From an uncultured Muribaculaceae bacterium (GTDB lineage Bacteria > Bacteroidota > Bacteroidia > Bacteroidales > Muribaculaceae), in the NCBI GenBank assembly GCA_947173755.1, contig CAMWGM010000088.1, positions 1-6,547 of the forward strand: a DNA stretch of 6,547 nucleotides, written 5' to 3'. The translations under genes and the position numbers were made by a program. Positions 1 through 5,863 of the stretch are shown here, piece by piece (the first letter of the stretch is position 1; every line of letters starts with the position of its first letter). The notes under the pieces were generated by a model. The model had not been told where the DNA came from. It saw only the letters and a list, made by a program, of their open reading frames with translations, and made no database searches.

Positions 1-1051
1 GCTTACCCTTGAGCGAGTCAGAGAGTGACTTGAGGGGACGGTTGGCCTCGGTCTTGACAGCCGATGATTTGCGCGAGTTGTCGAGCAGCGAGTCGACAGC
101 CTCCTGGAGCATACGTTTCTCGTTGCGGAGGATCACCTCGGGAGCCTTGATCTCGATGAGGCGTTTCAGACGGTTGTTGCGGATGATGACGCGACGATAG
201 AGATCGTTGAGGTCGGAAGTTGCGAAACGACCGCCGTCGAGGGGAACGAGGGGACGGAGTTCGGGGGGAATGACGGGGACGGCCTGAAGGATCATCCATT
301 CGGGACGGTTGCGACCGCGCGAGGCACGGAAACTCTCGACAACCTGAAGGCGCTTGAGGGCCTCGGTCTTGCGCTGCTGCGAGCCTTCGGAGTTGGCCTG
401 GACACGCAGTGAATAGGAAAGATCATCGAGATCGAGATCCTTGAGGAGATCATATAGAGCCTCTGCACCCATCTTGGCGATGAACTTGTTGGGGTCATCG
501 TCGGGGAGAAGCTGGTTTTCGGGGGGAAGATTGTCGATGATGTCGAAATATTCCTCCTCGCTGAGAAGATCGAGTTTTGCAACAGGCTTCTCACCCTCGG
601 CTGCTACGCCGGGGTTGATGACGACATAACGCTCGTAGTAGACAACCGAGTCGAGTTTCTTCGAAGGGAGTCCGAGCAGATAGCCGATCTTATTGGGGAG
701 AGAGCGAAAATACCAGATGTGGGCAACGGGCACGACGAGTTTGATATGACCCATGCGCTCGCGGCGCACCTTCTTTTCGGTGACCTCGACGCCGCAGCGG
801 TCGCAAACGACACCTTTGTAGCGGATGCGCTTGTATTTGCCGCAGTGGCACTCATAGTCCTTCACGGGGCCGAAGATGCGTTCGCAGAACAGACCGTCAC
901 GTTCGGGCTTATAGGTGCGATAGTTGATGGTCTCAGGCTTGAGCACTTCGCCACTCGACTTCTCGAGAATCTCCTCGGGCGATGCGAGGCCGATGGTGAT
1001 CTTCGAGAAGGAGGTCTTCTTATTATTATTGTTGTCTTTTCTAAATGCCAT
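1..1051 (-). CDS. rpoC: DNA-directed RNA polymerase subunit beta' (RpoC), N-terminal 350 residues, cut by window edge
   Basis: RpoC forms the polymerase catalytic centre and clamp together with RpoB. I translated 350 uninterrupted codons from the ATG at 1051 to the window edge; a Bacteroidales RpoC is about 1400 residues, so roughly the first quarter is present. Visible parts: an opening MAFRK followed by four Asn; the zinc-binding site Cys68, Cys70, Cys83, Cys86 (ECHCGKY ... VVCDRCG); the lid region around RPLVPLDGGRFATSD (266-280); the sigma-binding clamp helices (about 282-325, RNNRLKRL); and the rudder region just after (DNSRKSS to RPLK, about 324-340). The catalytic NADFDGD motif lies beyond the edge. 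The start is fixed by the family N-terminus and by A/T-rich early codons. No Shine-Dalgarno is present. It lies 121 nt downstream of rpoB and is presumably co-transcribed. The open end is a window artefact, not a truncation. Confidence 0.97.
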   Translation of the reverse strand, partial: MAFRKDNNNNKKTSFSKITIGLASPEEILEKSSGEVLKPETINYRTYKPERDGLFCERIFGPVKDYECHCGKYKRIRYKGVVCDRCGVEVTEKKVRRERMGHIKLVVPVAHIWYFRSLPNKIGYLLGLPSKKLDSVVYYERYVVINPGVAAEGEKPVAKLDLLSEEEYFDIIDNLPPENQLLPDDDPNKFIAKMGAEALYDLLKDLDLDDLSYSLRVQANSEGSQQRKTEALKRLQVVESFRASRGRNRPEWMILQAVPVIPPELRPLVPLDGGRFATSDLNDLYRRVIIRNNRLKRLIEIKAPEVILRNEKRMLQEAVDSLLDNSRKSSAVKTEANRPLKSLSDSLKGK

Positions 1052-1076
1052 AATTGGTTTGGAAAAAAGCTTTCTT

Positions 1077-1112
1077 GGGAGAAAAGAAGTGAATAGAGGA
1101 GAGAGGGGGCAG
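1077..1112 (-). other. Pyrimidine-rich leader of rpoC
   Basis: In the mRNA sense this 36-nt stretch is nearly all C and U, with one G and two A. It sits 25 nt upstream of the rpoC start codon. The plus strand reads as a purine run, including AGAGGAGAGAGGGGG at 1095-1109. A very similar run, AGAGGAGAGGGG at 5887-5898, lies upstream of rplL. It would be unstructured in RNA. It may keep the initiation region open or offer a site for Rho or an RNA-binding protein, but that is inference. Confidence 0.4.
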
Positions 1113-1161
1113 TTCATAATTCATTATGCACAATGCAGGATGCATGATGCAGGATGAATTA
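1113..1161. repeat. Degenerate heptanucleotide tandem array, seven units
   Basis: Read on the plus strand, exactly seven consecutive 7-bp units fill 49 bp: TTCATAA, TTCATTA, TGCACAA, TGCAGGA, TGCATGA, TGCAGGA, TGAATTA. Position 1 is T, position 4 is A and position 7 is A in all seven; position 3 is C in six; position 2 is G in five and T in two. It lies between the rpoB stop and the rpoC start. The outer units also form a perfect 8-bp inverted repeat (1117-1124 with 1154-1161), and the TGCA cores are self-complementary, so several alternative hairpins are possible in the mRNA. ATGCAGGATG occurs twice, at 1133-1142 and 1147-1156. The function is unknown. Confidence 0.75.
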
Positions 1162-1164
1162 CGG

Positions 1165-1177
1165 ACTGACTATCAGT
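1165..1177 (-). other. Small hairpin over the rpoB stop codon, with tandem stops
   Basis: ACTGA (1165-1169) and TCAGT (1173-1177) are perfect complements separated by 3 nt. The stem includes the rpoB UGA stop codon (1173-1175), and an in-frame UAG (1170-1172) follows directly, giving tandem stops. A 5-bp stem with a 3-nt loop is small and may be chance. Confidence 0.35.
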
Positions 1178-4100
1178 TTTCAAGGTTGATGCTCAGACCG
1201 AGACCGCGGAGTTCGTGGAGGAGCACGTTGAGCGACTCGGGGATGCCTGCGGCAGGCATTGCATCGCCCTTGACGATGGCTTCGTAGGTCTTCGATCGGC
1301 CGTTGACGTCGTCAGACTTGACGGTGATGATTTCCTGCAGGATGTGGGAAGCGCCGAATGCCTCGAGCGCCCAGACTTCCATCTCACCGAAACGCTGACC
1401 ACCGAACTGGGCTTTACCGCCGAGAGGCTGCTGGGTGATGAGCGAGTACGGGCCGATGGAGCGGGCGTGCATCTTGTCTTCGACCATGTGGCCGAGTTTG
1501 AGCATGTAGATGACACCCACGGTAGCGGGCTGGTCGAAGCGCTCGCCTGTGCCACCGTCGTAGAGGTAGCACTTGCCATAGCGGGGAAGTCCGGCCTTGT
1601 CGGTCCACTCGTTGAGGTCGTCGAGGGTAGCACCGTCGAAGATGGGAGTTGCGAACTTCTCGCCGAGTTCGCGGCCGGCCCAACCGAGCACGGTCTCGAA
1701 GATCTGACCGAGGTTCATACGCGAAGGCACACCCAGAGGGTTGAGGACGATGTCGACGGGAGTACCGTCGGCAAGGAACGGCATGTCTTCCTGACGTACG
1801 ATGCGGGAGACGATACCCTTGTTGCCGTGACGGCCTGCCATCTTGTCGCCGACAGAGATCTTGCGCTTCTTGGCTACATAGACCTTGGCAAGTTTCATGA
1901 TGCCCGAGGGAAGTTCGTCGCCGATCGAGATGTCGAATTTCTTGCGGCGGAGTTCGGCATCGATCTCCTTGCTCTTGCGCAGGTAGTTGACGATGGTGGC
2001 GCGGATGAGTTCGTTCTTATGTTCGTCGGCAGTCCAGCCGGAAAGGTTGATGGTGTCGAAGTCGGTCTCCTTGAGGACACCGGCGGAGAAGTTGGTTCCT
2101 GCGGGGATGATCTCAGATCCGAGGAAGTCTTTCACGCCGGCCGAGACGAGGCCCGAGGTGAGTGTGAGGAGTTTCTCGACCAGGAGTTGCTTGAGTTCGG
2201 CCTGACGCTCTTCATATTCCTCGTCGAGTTTGGGCAGGAGGACGGAAGCGCTCTTCTTGGTCTTCTTCTTCTCGGCTTTCTGATAGAGAGCGGTGTCGAT
2301 GACGACGCCCTTGAGCGAGGGAGTGGCCTTGAGGGAAGCATCCTTGACATCGCCGGCCTTGTCGCCGAAGATGGCGCGGAGGAGTTTCTCCTCGGGAGTG
2401 GGATCGCTCTCGCCCTTCGGGGTGATCTTGCCGATCATGATGTCGCCGGGGACGATGTGGGCTCCGACGCGCACGATGCCGCGTTCGTCAAGATCCTTTG
2501 TAGCGTCCTCGCTGACATTGGGGATATCATTGGTGAGTTCCTCCATGCCGCGTTTGGTCTCGCGTACTTCGAGGATATACTCGTCGACATGAACTGAGGT
2601 GAGGATATCTTCGCGGACAACGCGCTCGTTGAGCACGATGGCATCCTCATAGTTGTATCCTTTCCAGGGCATGAACGCCACCTTGAGGTTGCGGCCGAGA
2701 GCGAGTTCACCGTTTTCGGTAGAATAGCCTTCGGTGAGGATATCGCCCTTCTTGACACGCTGGCCACGGTTGCAGATGGGACGGAGGTCGATGGTAGTGC
2801 TCTGGTTTGTCTTGCGGAATTTGGGCAGGTGATATTCCTTGACACTGTCTTCGAAGGCTACGAATTCCTCTTCCTCGGTGCGGTCATAGCGGATGCGGAT
2901 CACGGAGGCATCGACAAATTCGATGACGCCGTCGCCTTCAGCCATGATCTGTGTACGTGAGTCGCGGATAAGCTGACCTTCGATGCCGGTGCCGACGATG
3001 GGGCTCTCGGAACGGAGCAGAGGGACTGCCTGGCGCATCATGTTTGATCCCATGAGGGCACGGTTAGCGTCGTCGTGCTCGAGGAAGGGGATGAGCGATG
3101 CTGCGATCGAGGCGATCTGTGTGGGCGATACGTCCATCAGTTCCACCTGGTCGGGAGCCACGATGGGGAAGTCGGCGTCAAGACGAGCCTTGACACGGTC
3201 TCTGACAAATTTGCCGTTGTCTTCGACGGGTGCGTTGCCCTGGGCGATGATCTTGCCCTCCTCGATTTCAGCCGTGAGGTAGGTCACCTCGTCGTTGTTG
3301 AGGTTGACGACACCATCCTTCACTTCGCGGTAAGGGGTCTCGATGAAACCGAGATCATTGATCTTGGCATAGACGCAGAGCGAGGAGATAAGACCGATGT
3401 TGGGACCTTCAGGGGTCTCGATGGGACAGAGACGACCGTAGTGGGTGTAGTGAACGTCACGAACCTCGAAGCCGGCACGCTCACGAGACAGACCGCCGGG
3501 GCCGAGTGCCGACATGCGTCGCTTGTGGGTGATTTCGGCCAGCGGGTTGGTCTGGTCCATGAACTGCGAGAGGGCGTTGGTGCCGAAGAAAGAGTTGATG
3601 ACACTCGAGATGGCCTTCGCATTGATAAGGTCGATGGGGGTGAACACCTCGTTGTCGCGCACGTTCATGCGTTCGCGGATGGTGCGTGACATACGGGCGA
3701 GACCTACGCCGAACTGGTTGTAGAGCTGTTCGCCGACAGTGCGGACGCGGCGGTTGGAGAGGTGGTCGATATCGTCGACGTCAGCTTTTGAGTTGATGAG
3801 CTGGATGAGGTGCTTGATAATGGCGATGATATCCTCGCGGGTGAGCACCTTGACGTCAGGCGATGTGTCGAGACCGAGTTTCTTGTTGATACGGTAGCGG
3901 CCCACTTCGCCGAGATCGTAACGCTTTTCCGAGAAGAAAAGGTTCTGGATCACCTCGCGTGCGGATGCATCGTCCGGTGGCTCGGCGTTGCGCAGTTGCC
4001 GGTAGATATACTGGATGGCTTCTTTCTCCGAGTTGGACGAGTCCTTCTGGAGAGTGTTGAAGATGATGGCATAGTCGGAAGTGTTGGCATCCTCCTTGTG

Positions 4101-4988
4101 GAGCAGGATGCTGTCGACACCGGTCTCGAGGATAGCATCGATATGGCTCTCGTCAAGAATGGTCTCGCGGTCGATGATAACTTTGTGACGCTCGGCCGAT
4201 ACAACTTCGCCGGTATCTTCGTCGGTGAAGTCCTCAAGCCACGACTGGAGGACGCGGGCTGCGAGTTTGCGGCCGACGGCTTTTTTGAGATTAGTGCGGT
4301 TGACCTTGACCTCTTCGGCAAGATCGAAGATCTCGATGATGTCTTTGTCGCTTTCAAGACCGATGGCGCGCAGAAGAGTGGTCACGGGAAGTTTCTTCTT
4401 GCGGTCGATGTAAGCATACATCACGTTGTTAATGTCAGTAGCGAACTCGATCCACGATCCGCGGAAGGGGATGATACGGGCGGAATAGAGCTTGGTGCCG
4501 TTGGCATGGGTGCTCTGGCCGAAGAAAACACCGGGCGAACGATGGAGCTGGGAAACGACTACACGTTCAGCGCCGTTGATGACAAATGTGCCTTTGTCGG
4601 TCATGTAGGGGATCGGGCCGAGATAGACATCCTGGATGACGGTGTCAAAATCCTCGTGATCGGGGTCGGTGCAATAAAGCTTGAGTTTGGCCTTGAGGGG
4701 CACCGAGTAGGTCAGACCGCGCTGCAGACATTCGTCGATAGTGTAGCGGGGGGGATCGATGTAATAGTCTAGGAACTCGAGCACAAAGTTGTTGCGGGTG
4801 TCGGCAATGGGGAAATTTTCGGCAAACACCTTGAAGAGACCCTCGTTCTTGCGCTTCTCGGGGGGAGTGTCAAGTTGCAGGAAGTCCCTGAAGGAACGCA
4901 ACTGCACCTCGAGAAAGTCGGGGTAAGGCAGGGGGTTCTTGACCGACGCGAAATTGACGCGGGGCTTGATAGGATTGATGTCTGACAT
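1173..4988 (-). CDS. rpoB: DNA-directed RNA polymerase subunit beta (RpoB), complete
   Basis: RpoB is the beta subunit of RNA polymerase, forming half of the active-site cleft, and is the rifampicin target. The 1271-residue reading frame is complete, close to the Bacteroidales norm and shorter than E. coli (1342). Landmarks: protrusion and lobe regions in the N-terminal third (GTFVINGAERVVVSQLHRSPG, 133-153); the rifampicin region 474-495 (SQFMDQ ... THKRRMSAL), with Gln475, Asp478, His488, Arg491 and Ser493 matching E. coli 513, 516, 526, 529 and 531, all wild type; CPIETPEGPNIGLI (521-534); GYNYEDAI (777-784), with acidic Glu781 and Asp782; the flap (about 800-890); a charged lineage-variable insert (about 904-1029); the active-site lysines in GDKMAGRHGNKG (1047-1058, Lys1049 and Lys1057); and the C-terminal clamp with GGQRFGEMEVWALEA (1196-1210) and LNVLLHELRGLGL (1253-1265). 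The start MSDINPIKPR is preceded by an A/T-rich leader without Shine-Dalgarno. Tandem stops (UGA UAG) end it. Confidence 0.99.
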   Translation of the reverse strand: MSDINPIKPRVNFASVKNPLPYPDFLEVQLRSFRDFLQLDTPPEKRKNEGLFKVFAENFPIADTRNNFVLEFLDYYIDPPRYTIDECLQRGLTYSVPLKAKLKLYCTDPDHEDFDTVIQDVYLGPIPYMTDKGTFVINGAERVVVSQLHRSPGVFFGQSTHANGTKLYSARIIPFRGSWIEFATDINNVMYAYIDRKKKLPVTTLLRAIGLESDKDIIEIFDLAEEVKVNRTNLKKAVGRKLAARVLQSWLEDFTDEDTGEVVSAERHKVIIDRETILDESHIDAILETGVDSILLHKEDANTSDYAIIFNTLQKDSSNSEKEAIQYIYRQLRNAEPPDDASAREVIQNLFFSEKRYDLGEVGRYRINKKLGLDTSPDVKVLTREDIIAIIKHLIQLINSKADVDDIDHLSNRRVRTVGEQLYNQFGVGLARMSRTIRERMNVRDNEVFTPIDLINAKAISSVINSFFGTNALSQFMDQTNPLAEITHKRRMSALGPGGLSRERAGFEVRDVHYTHYGRLCPIETPEGPNIGLISSLCVYAKINDLGFIETPYREVKDGVVNLNNDEVTYLTAEIEEGKIIAQGNAPVEDNGKFVRDRVKARLDADFPIVAPDQVELMDVSPTQIASIAASLIPFLEHDDANRALMGSNMMRQAVPLLRSESPIVGTGIEGQLIRDSRTQIMAEGDGVIEFVDASVIRIRYDRTEEEEFVAFEDSVKEYHLPKFRKTNQSTTIDLRPICNRGQRVKKGDILTEGYSTENGELALGRNLKVAFMPWKGYNYEDAIVLNERVVREDILTSVHVDEYILEVRETKRGMEELTNDIPNVSEDATKDLDERGIVRVGAHIVPGDIMIGKITPKGESDPTPEEKLLRAIFGDKAGDVKDASLKATPSLKGVVIDTALYQKAEKKKTKKSASVLLPKLDEEYEERQAELKQLLVEKLLTLTSGLVSAGVKDFLGSEIIPAGTNFSAGVLKETDFDTINLSGWTADEHKNELIRATIVNYLRKSKEIDAELRRKKFDISIGDELPSGIMKLAKVYVAKKRKISVGDKMAGRHGNKGIVSRIVRQEDMPFLADGTPVDIVLNPLGVPSRMNLGQIFETVLGWAGRELGEKFATPIFDGATLDDLNEWTDKAGLPRYGKCYLYDGGTGERFDQPATVGVIYMLKLGHMVEDKMHARSIGPYSLITQQPLGGKAQFGGQRFGEMEVWALEAFGASHILQEIITVKSDDVNGRSKTYEAIVKGDAMPAAGIPESLNVLLHELRGLGLSINLEN

Positions 4989-5059
4989 CTAACGTTATAT
5001 TAAATGTGGGTTGAAAGTACAACTATTGGGAAGTTCGAAACGAATCGATATATGGCTGT

Positions 5060-5072
5060 GCCTTCAGAAGGC
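5060..5072 (-). other. Short hairpin in rpoB leader
   Basis: GCCTT (5060-5064) and AAGGC (5068-5072) pair perfectly around a 3-nt loop, about 70 nt upstream of the rpoB start. A run of seven C in the mRNA (5084-5090) lies just upstream of it. The structure is small and its role, if any, is unknown. Confidence 0.3.
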
Positions 5073-5171
5073 GAAAGTGAAATGGGGGGGACAGAAGAAG
5101 AGCGGGACTAAATTTAACAATCTTTAATACCGATTTTGCAGTATCTTCTTCATCAAGTTGAGTCGCTGAAA

Positions 5172-5184
5172 GAGGAAGATCCTC
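5172..5184 (-). other. Short hairpin in rplL-rpoB spacer
   Basis: GAGGA (5172-5176) and TCCTC (5180-5184) pair around a 3-nt loop. The hairpin touches the start codon of a 20-codon reading frame (5124-5186, minus strand), which I do not consider a supported gene. Confidence 0.25.
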
Positions 5185-5220
5185 ATTATGACCCGATTGA
5201 GACTAAAACGGCCCTGAAAA

Positions 5221-5260
5221 GTTTATAGATAAATATAAAAATTTAGGAATTTTTAAATCT
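5221..5260. promoter_or_regulatory. A/T-rich block, possible internal promoter region
   Basis: Thirty-five of these 40 bases are A or T, a sharp change from the surrounding composition. It contains a perfect 8-bp all-A/T inverted repeat (5236-5243 with 5248-5255) and, on the minus strand, partial matches to the Bacteroidetes -7 element, such as TATATTTA and TAAATTTT. No TTTG sits at the expected 19-21 bp upstream, so a promoter is only a possibility. Confidence 0.25.
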
Positions 5261-5281
5261 CGCCGTCTATATTACGCAAAT

Positions 5282-5331
5282 AGGATAAGACGTCCTTTAG
5301 GGGCCATAGGCCATTCCGGAAGTCTTATCCT
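5282..5331 (-). other. Long stem-loop, candidate attenuator or RNase III site
   Basis: AGGATAAGAC (5282-5291) and GTCTTATCCT (5322-5331) are perfect 10-bp complements. Inside, after a single mismatch (5292/5321), TCC (5293-5295) pairs with GGA (5318-5320), and GGCC (5302-5305) pairs with GGCC (5309-5312) around the loop ATA. The whole is a 50-nt elongated hairpin with one internal loop. The downstream mRNA is not a U-tract, so it is not a canonical terminator. A long, mostly double-stranded stem in this spacer fits an RNase III substrate or a pause/attenuation element, by analogy with E. coli. The structure itself is clear; the role is inferred. Confidence 0.6.
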
Positions 5332-5338
5332 GTATGTT

Positions 5339-5372
5339 GTAGAATGCTTTTGCGCTTTCTACCCGGACCGGG
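5339..5372 (-). other. Hairpin plus adjoining CCGG palindrome
   Basis: GTAGAA (5339-5344) pairs with TTCTAC (5357-5362), continuing after one mismatch with GC/GC around the loop TTTTGC. Directly abutting it is the 11-bp palindrome CCCGGACCGGG (5362-5372). The two share base 5362, so they could compete or stack. They lie between the long stem-loop and the rplL stop and are probably part of the same structured RNA region. Confidence 0.4.
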
Positions 5373-5394
5373 ATACTCTTATGAAATAGGTTGA

Positions 5395-5406
5395 GCGATC
5401 GCGATC
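5395..5406. other. Overlapping GATC palindromes
   Basis: GCGATCGC (5395-5402) and GATCGCGATC (5397-5406) are overlapping perfect palindromes just downstream of rplL. They may be a protein or methylase site, or simply add to RNA structure. No function can be read from the sequence. Confidence 0.25.
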
Positions 5407-5415
5407 CTTAGGCTC

Positions 5416-5432
5416 TAAGCATTGGATGCTTA
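5416..5432 (-). other. Hairpin beginning at the rplL stop codon
   Basis: TAAGCAT (5416-5422) and ATGCTTA (5426-5432) form a perfect 7-bp stem with a 3-nt loop. The 5' arm in the mRNA begins with the rplL UAA stop itself. No U-run follows, so it is not an intrinsic terminator. It could stabilise the 3' end of a processed rplL mRNA or sense ribosome passage; both are inference. Confidence 0.45.
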
Positions 5433-5804
5433 TTTGAGTTCAACCTCAGCACCAGCCTCTTCGAGCTGCTTCTTGAGGCCTTCAGCGTCAGCCTTAGCGA
5501 TGCCTTCCTTGACAACAGAGGGAGCGTTGTCAACCATTTCCTTGGCTTCCTTGAGGCCAAGACCGGTGAGTTCCTTGACGAGTTTGACAACGGCGAGCTT
5601 AGAAGCGCCGGCAGCCTTGAGGACTACGTCGAAAGAGGTCTTCTCCTCTTCAGCGGGAGCACCGGCAGCGGGACCGGCAGCAACGGCAACTGCAGCAGCA
5701 GCGGGCTCGATGCCATATTCTTCCTTGAGGATCTGGGCGAGTTCGTTTACTTCTTTTACGGTGAGGTTTACGAGTTGTTCAGCAAAAGCTTTGAGATCTG
5801 CCAT
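5430..5804 (-). CDS. rplL: 50S ribosomal protein L7/L12
   Basis: L7/L12 is the multi-copy stalk protein of the large subunit; dimers bind L10 and recruit and activate EF-Tu, EF-G and other translation GTPases. The protein is 124 residues, the usual length. It shows the N-terminal dimerisation and L10-binding helices (about 1-33), an Ala/Pro/Gly-rich flexible hinge (about 34-53, PAAAAVAVAAGPAAGAP), and the globular C-terminal domain (about 56-124) with the factor-contacting GLGLKEAKEMV (81-91) and an ending EEAGAEVELK. The start MADLKAF matches the family, and the leader before it is free of G in the mRNA, with no Shine-Dalgarno. It follows rplJ by 107 nt and precedes rpoB by 441 nt. Because L7/L12 is needed in excess over other ribosomal proteins and over polymerase, the structures on both sides may help set its level; that is inference. 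Confidence 0.99.
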   Translation of the reverse strand: MADLKAFAEQLVNLTVKEVNELAQILKEEYGIEPAAAAVAVAAGPAAGAPAEEEKTSFDVVLKAAGASKLAVVKLVKELTGLGLKEAKEMVDNAPSVVKEGIAKADAEGLKKQLEEAGAEVELK

Positions 5805-5862
5805 GATAGTATGATATTTGGTAGAGTTGTTGATGTTGGAGATAGATATTGATTATTTTGAT
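5805..5862 (-). promoter_or_regulatory. G-free translation leader of rplL
   Basis: The 58 nt directly upstream of the rplL ATG contain no G in the mRNA sense (no C on the plus strand). There is no Shine-Dalgarno. Such a leader cannot form G-C or G-U pairs within itself, so it should be open for ribosome loading, in line with the A-rich, unstructured starts known for Bacteroidetes. rplL needs exceptionally strong translation, which suits this. Confidence 0.5.
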
Positions 5863-5863
5863 C

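Larger units (their letters stand above)
4989..5429 (-). promoter_or_regulatory. Long structured rplL-rpoB intergenic region (441 nt)
   Basis: This is the only gap over 300 nt. It holds no convincing gene. It contains, in transcription order, a hairpin beginning at the rplL stop, overlapping short palindromes, a double hairpin, a long stem-loop, an A/T block, and two short hairpins nearer rpoB (each listed separately). In E. coli the equivalent spacer holds a partial terminator and an RNase III cleavage site that let L7/L12 be made in excess over polymerase. A similar role here is inferred from position and structure. No hairpin carries a U-tract. I looked for the Bacteroidetes promoter pattern (TTTG near -33, TAnnTTTG near -7) and found only partial -7 matches without a well-spaced -33 element. 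Confidence 0.5.

Noticed and set aside
1..1051. Possible truncated rpoC
   Set aside because: The frame is open to the window edge with full family similarity, so the gene simply continues outside the window.
1215..2597. A 460-codon open frame on the plus strand opposite rpoB
   Set aside because: It lies wholly antisense to conserved RpoB sequence and its translation is low-complexity (Asp, Glu, Val, Gly rich), as expected from the codon bias of the real gene on the other strand.
3075..4772. Further long plus-strand open frames opposite rpoB (3075-3689 and 3810-4772)
   Set aside because: Same antisense shadow effect; no recognisable family motif, and the minus-strand RpoB frame explains the sequence fully.
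5000..5130. Bacteroidetes-type promoter directly before rpoB
   Set aside because: Only partial -7 matches (such as TAAATTTA near 5109-5116 and TACTTTCA near 5013-5020) and no TTTG at a suitable distance; not strong enough to annotate.
5208..5266. Terminator-like pairing of ACGGC (5208-5212) with GCCGT (5262-5266) followed by UUUU in the mRNA
   Set aside because: The stem is only 5-6 bp around a loop of nearly 50 nt, too weak and too open to act as an intrinsic terminator.
5282..5331. Intrinsic terminator after rplL
   Set aside because: The stem is good, but the mRNA that follows is mixed sequence with no U-tract; the other hairpins in the spacer also lack one. Kept as a structured element rather than a terminator.
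5422..5814. A 130-codon plus-strand frame opposite rplL
   Set aside because: Antisense shadow of the Ala-rich rplL sequence; composition is Ser/Ala-rich with no family resemblance.
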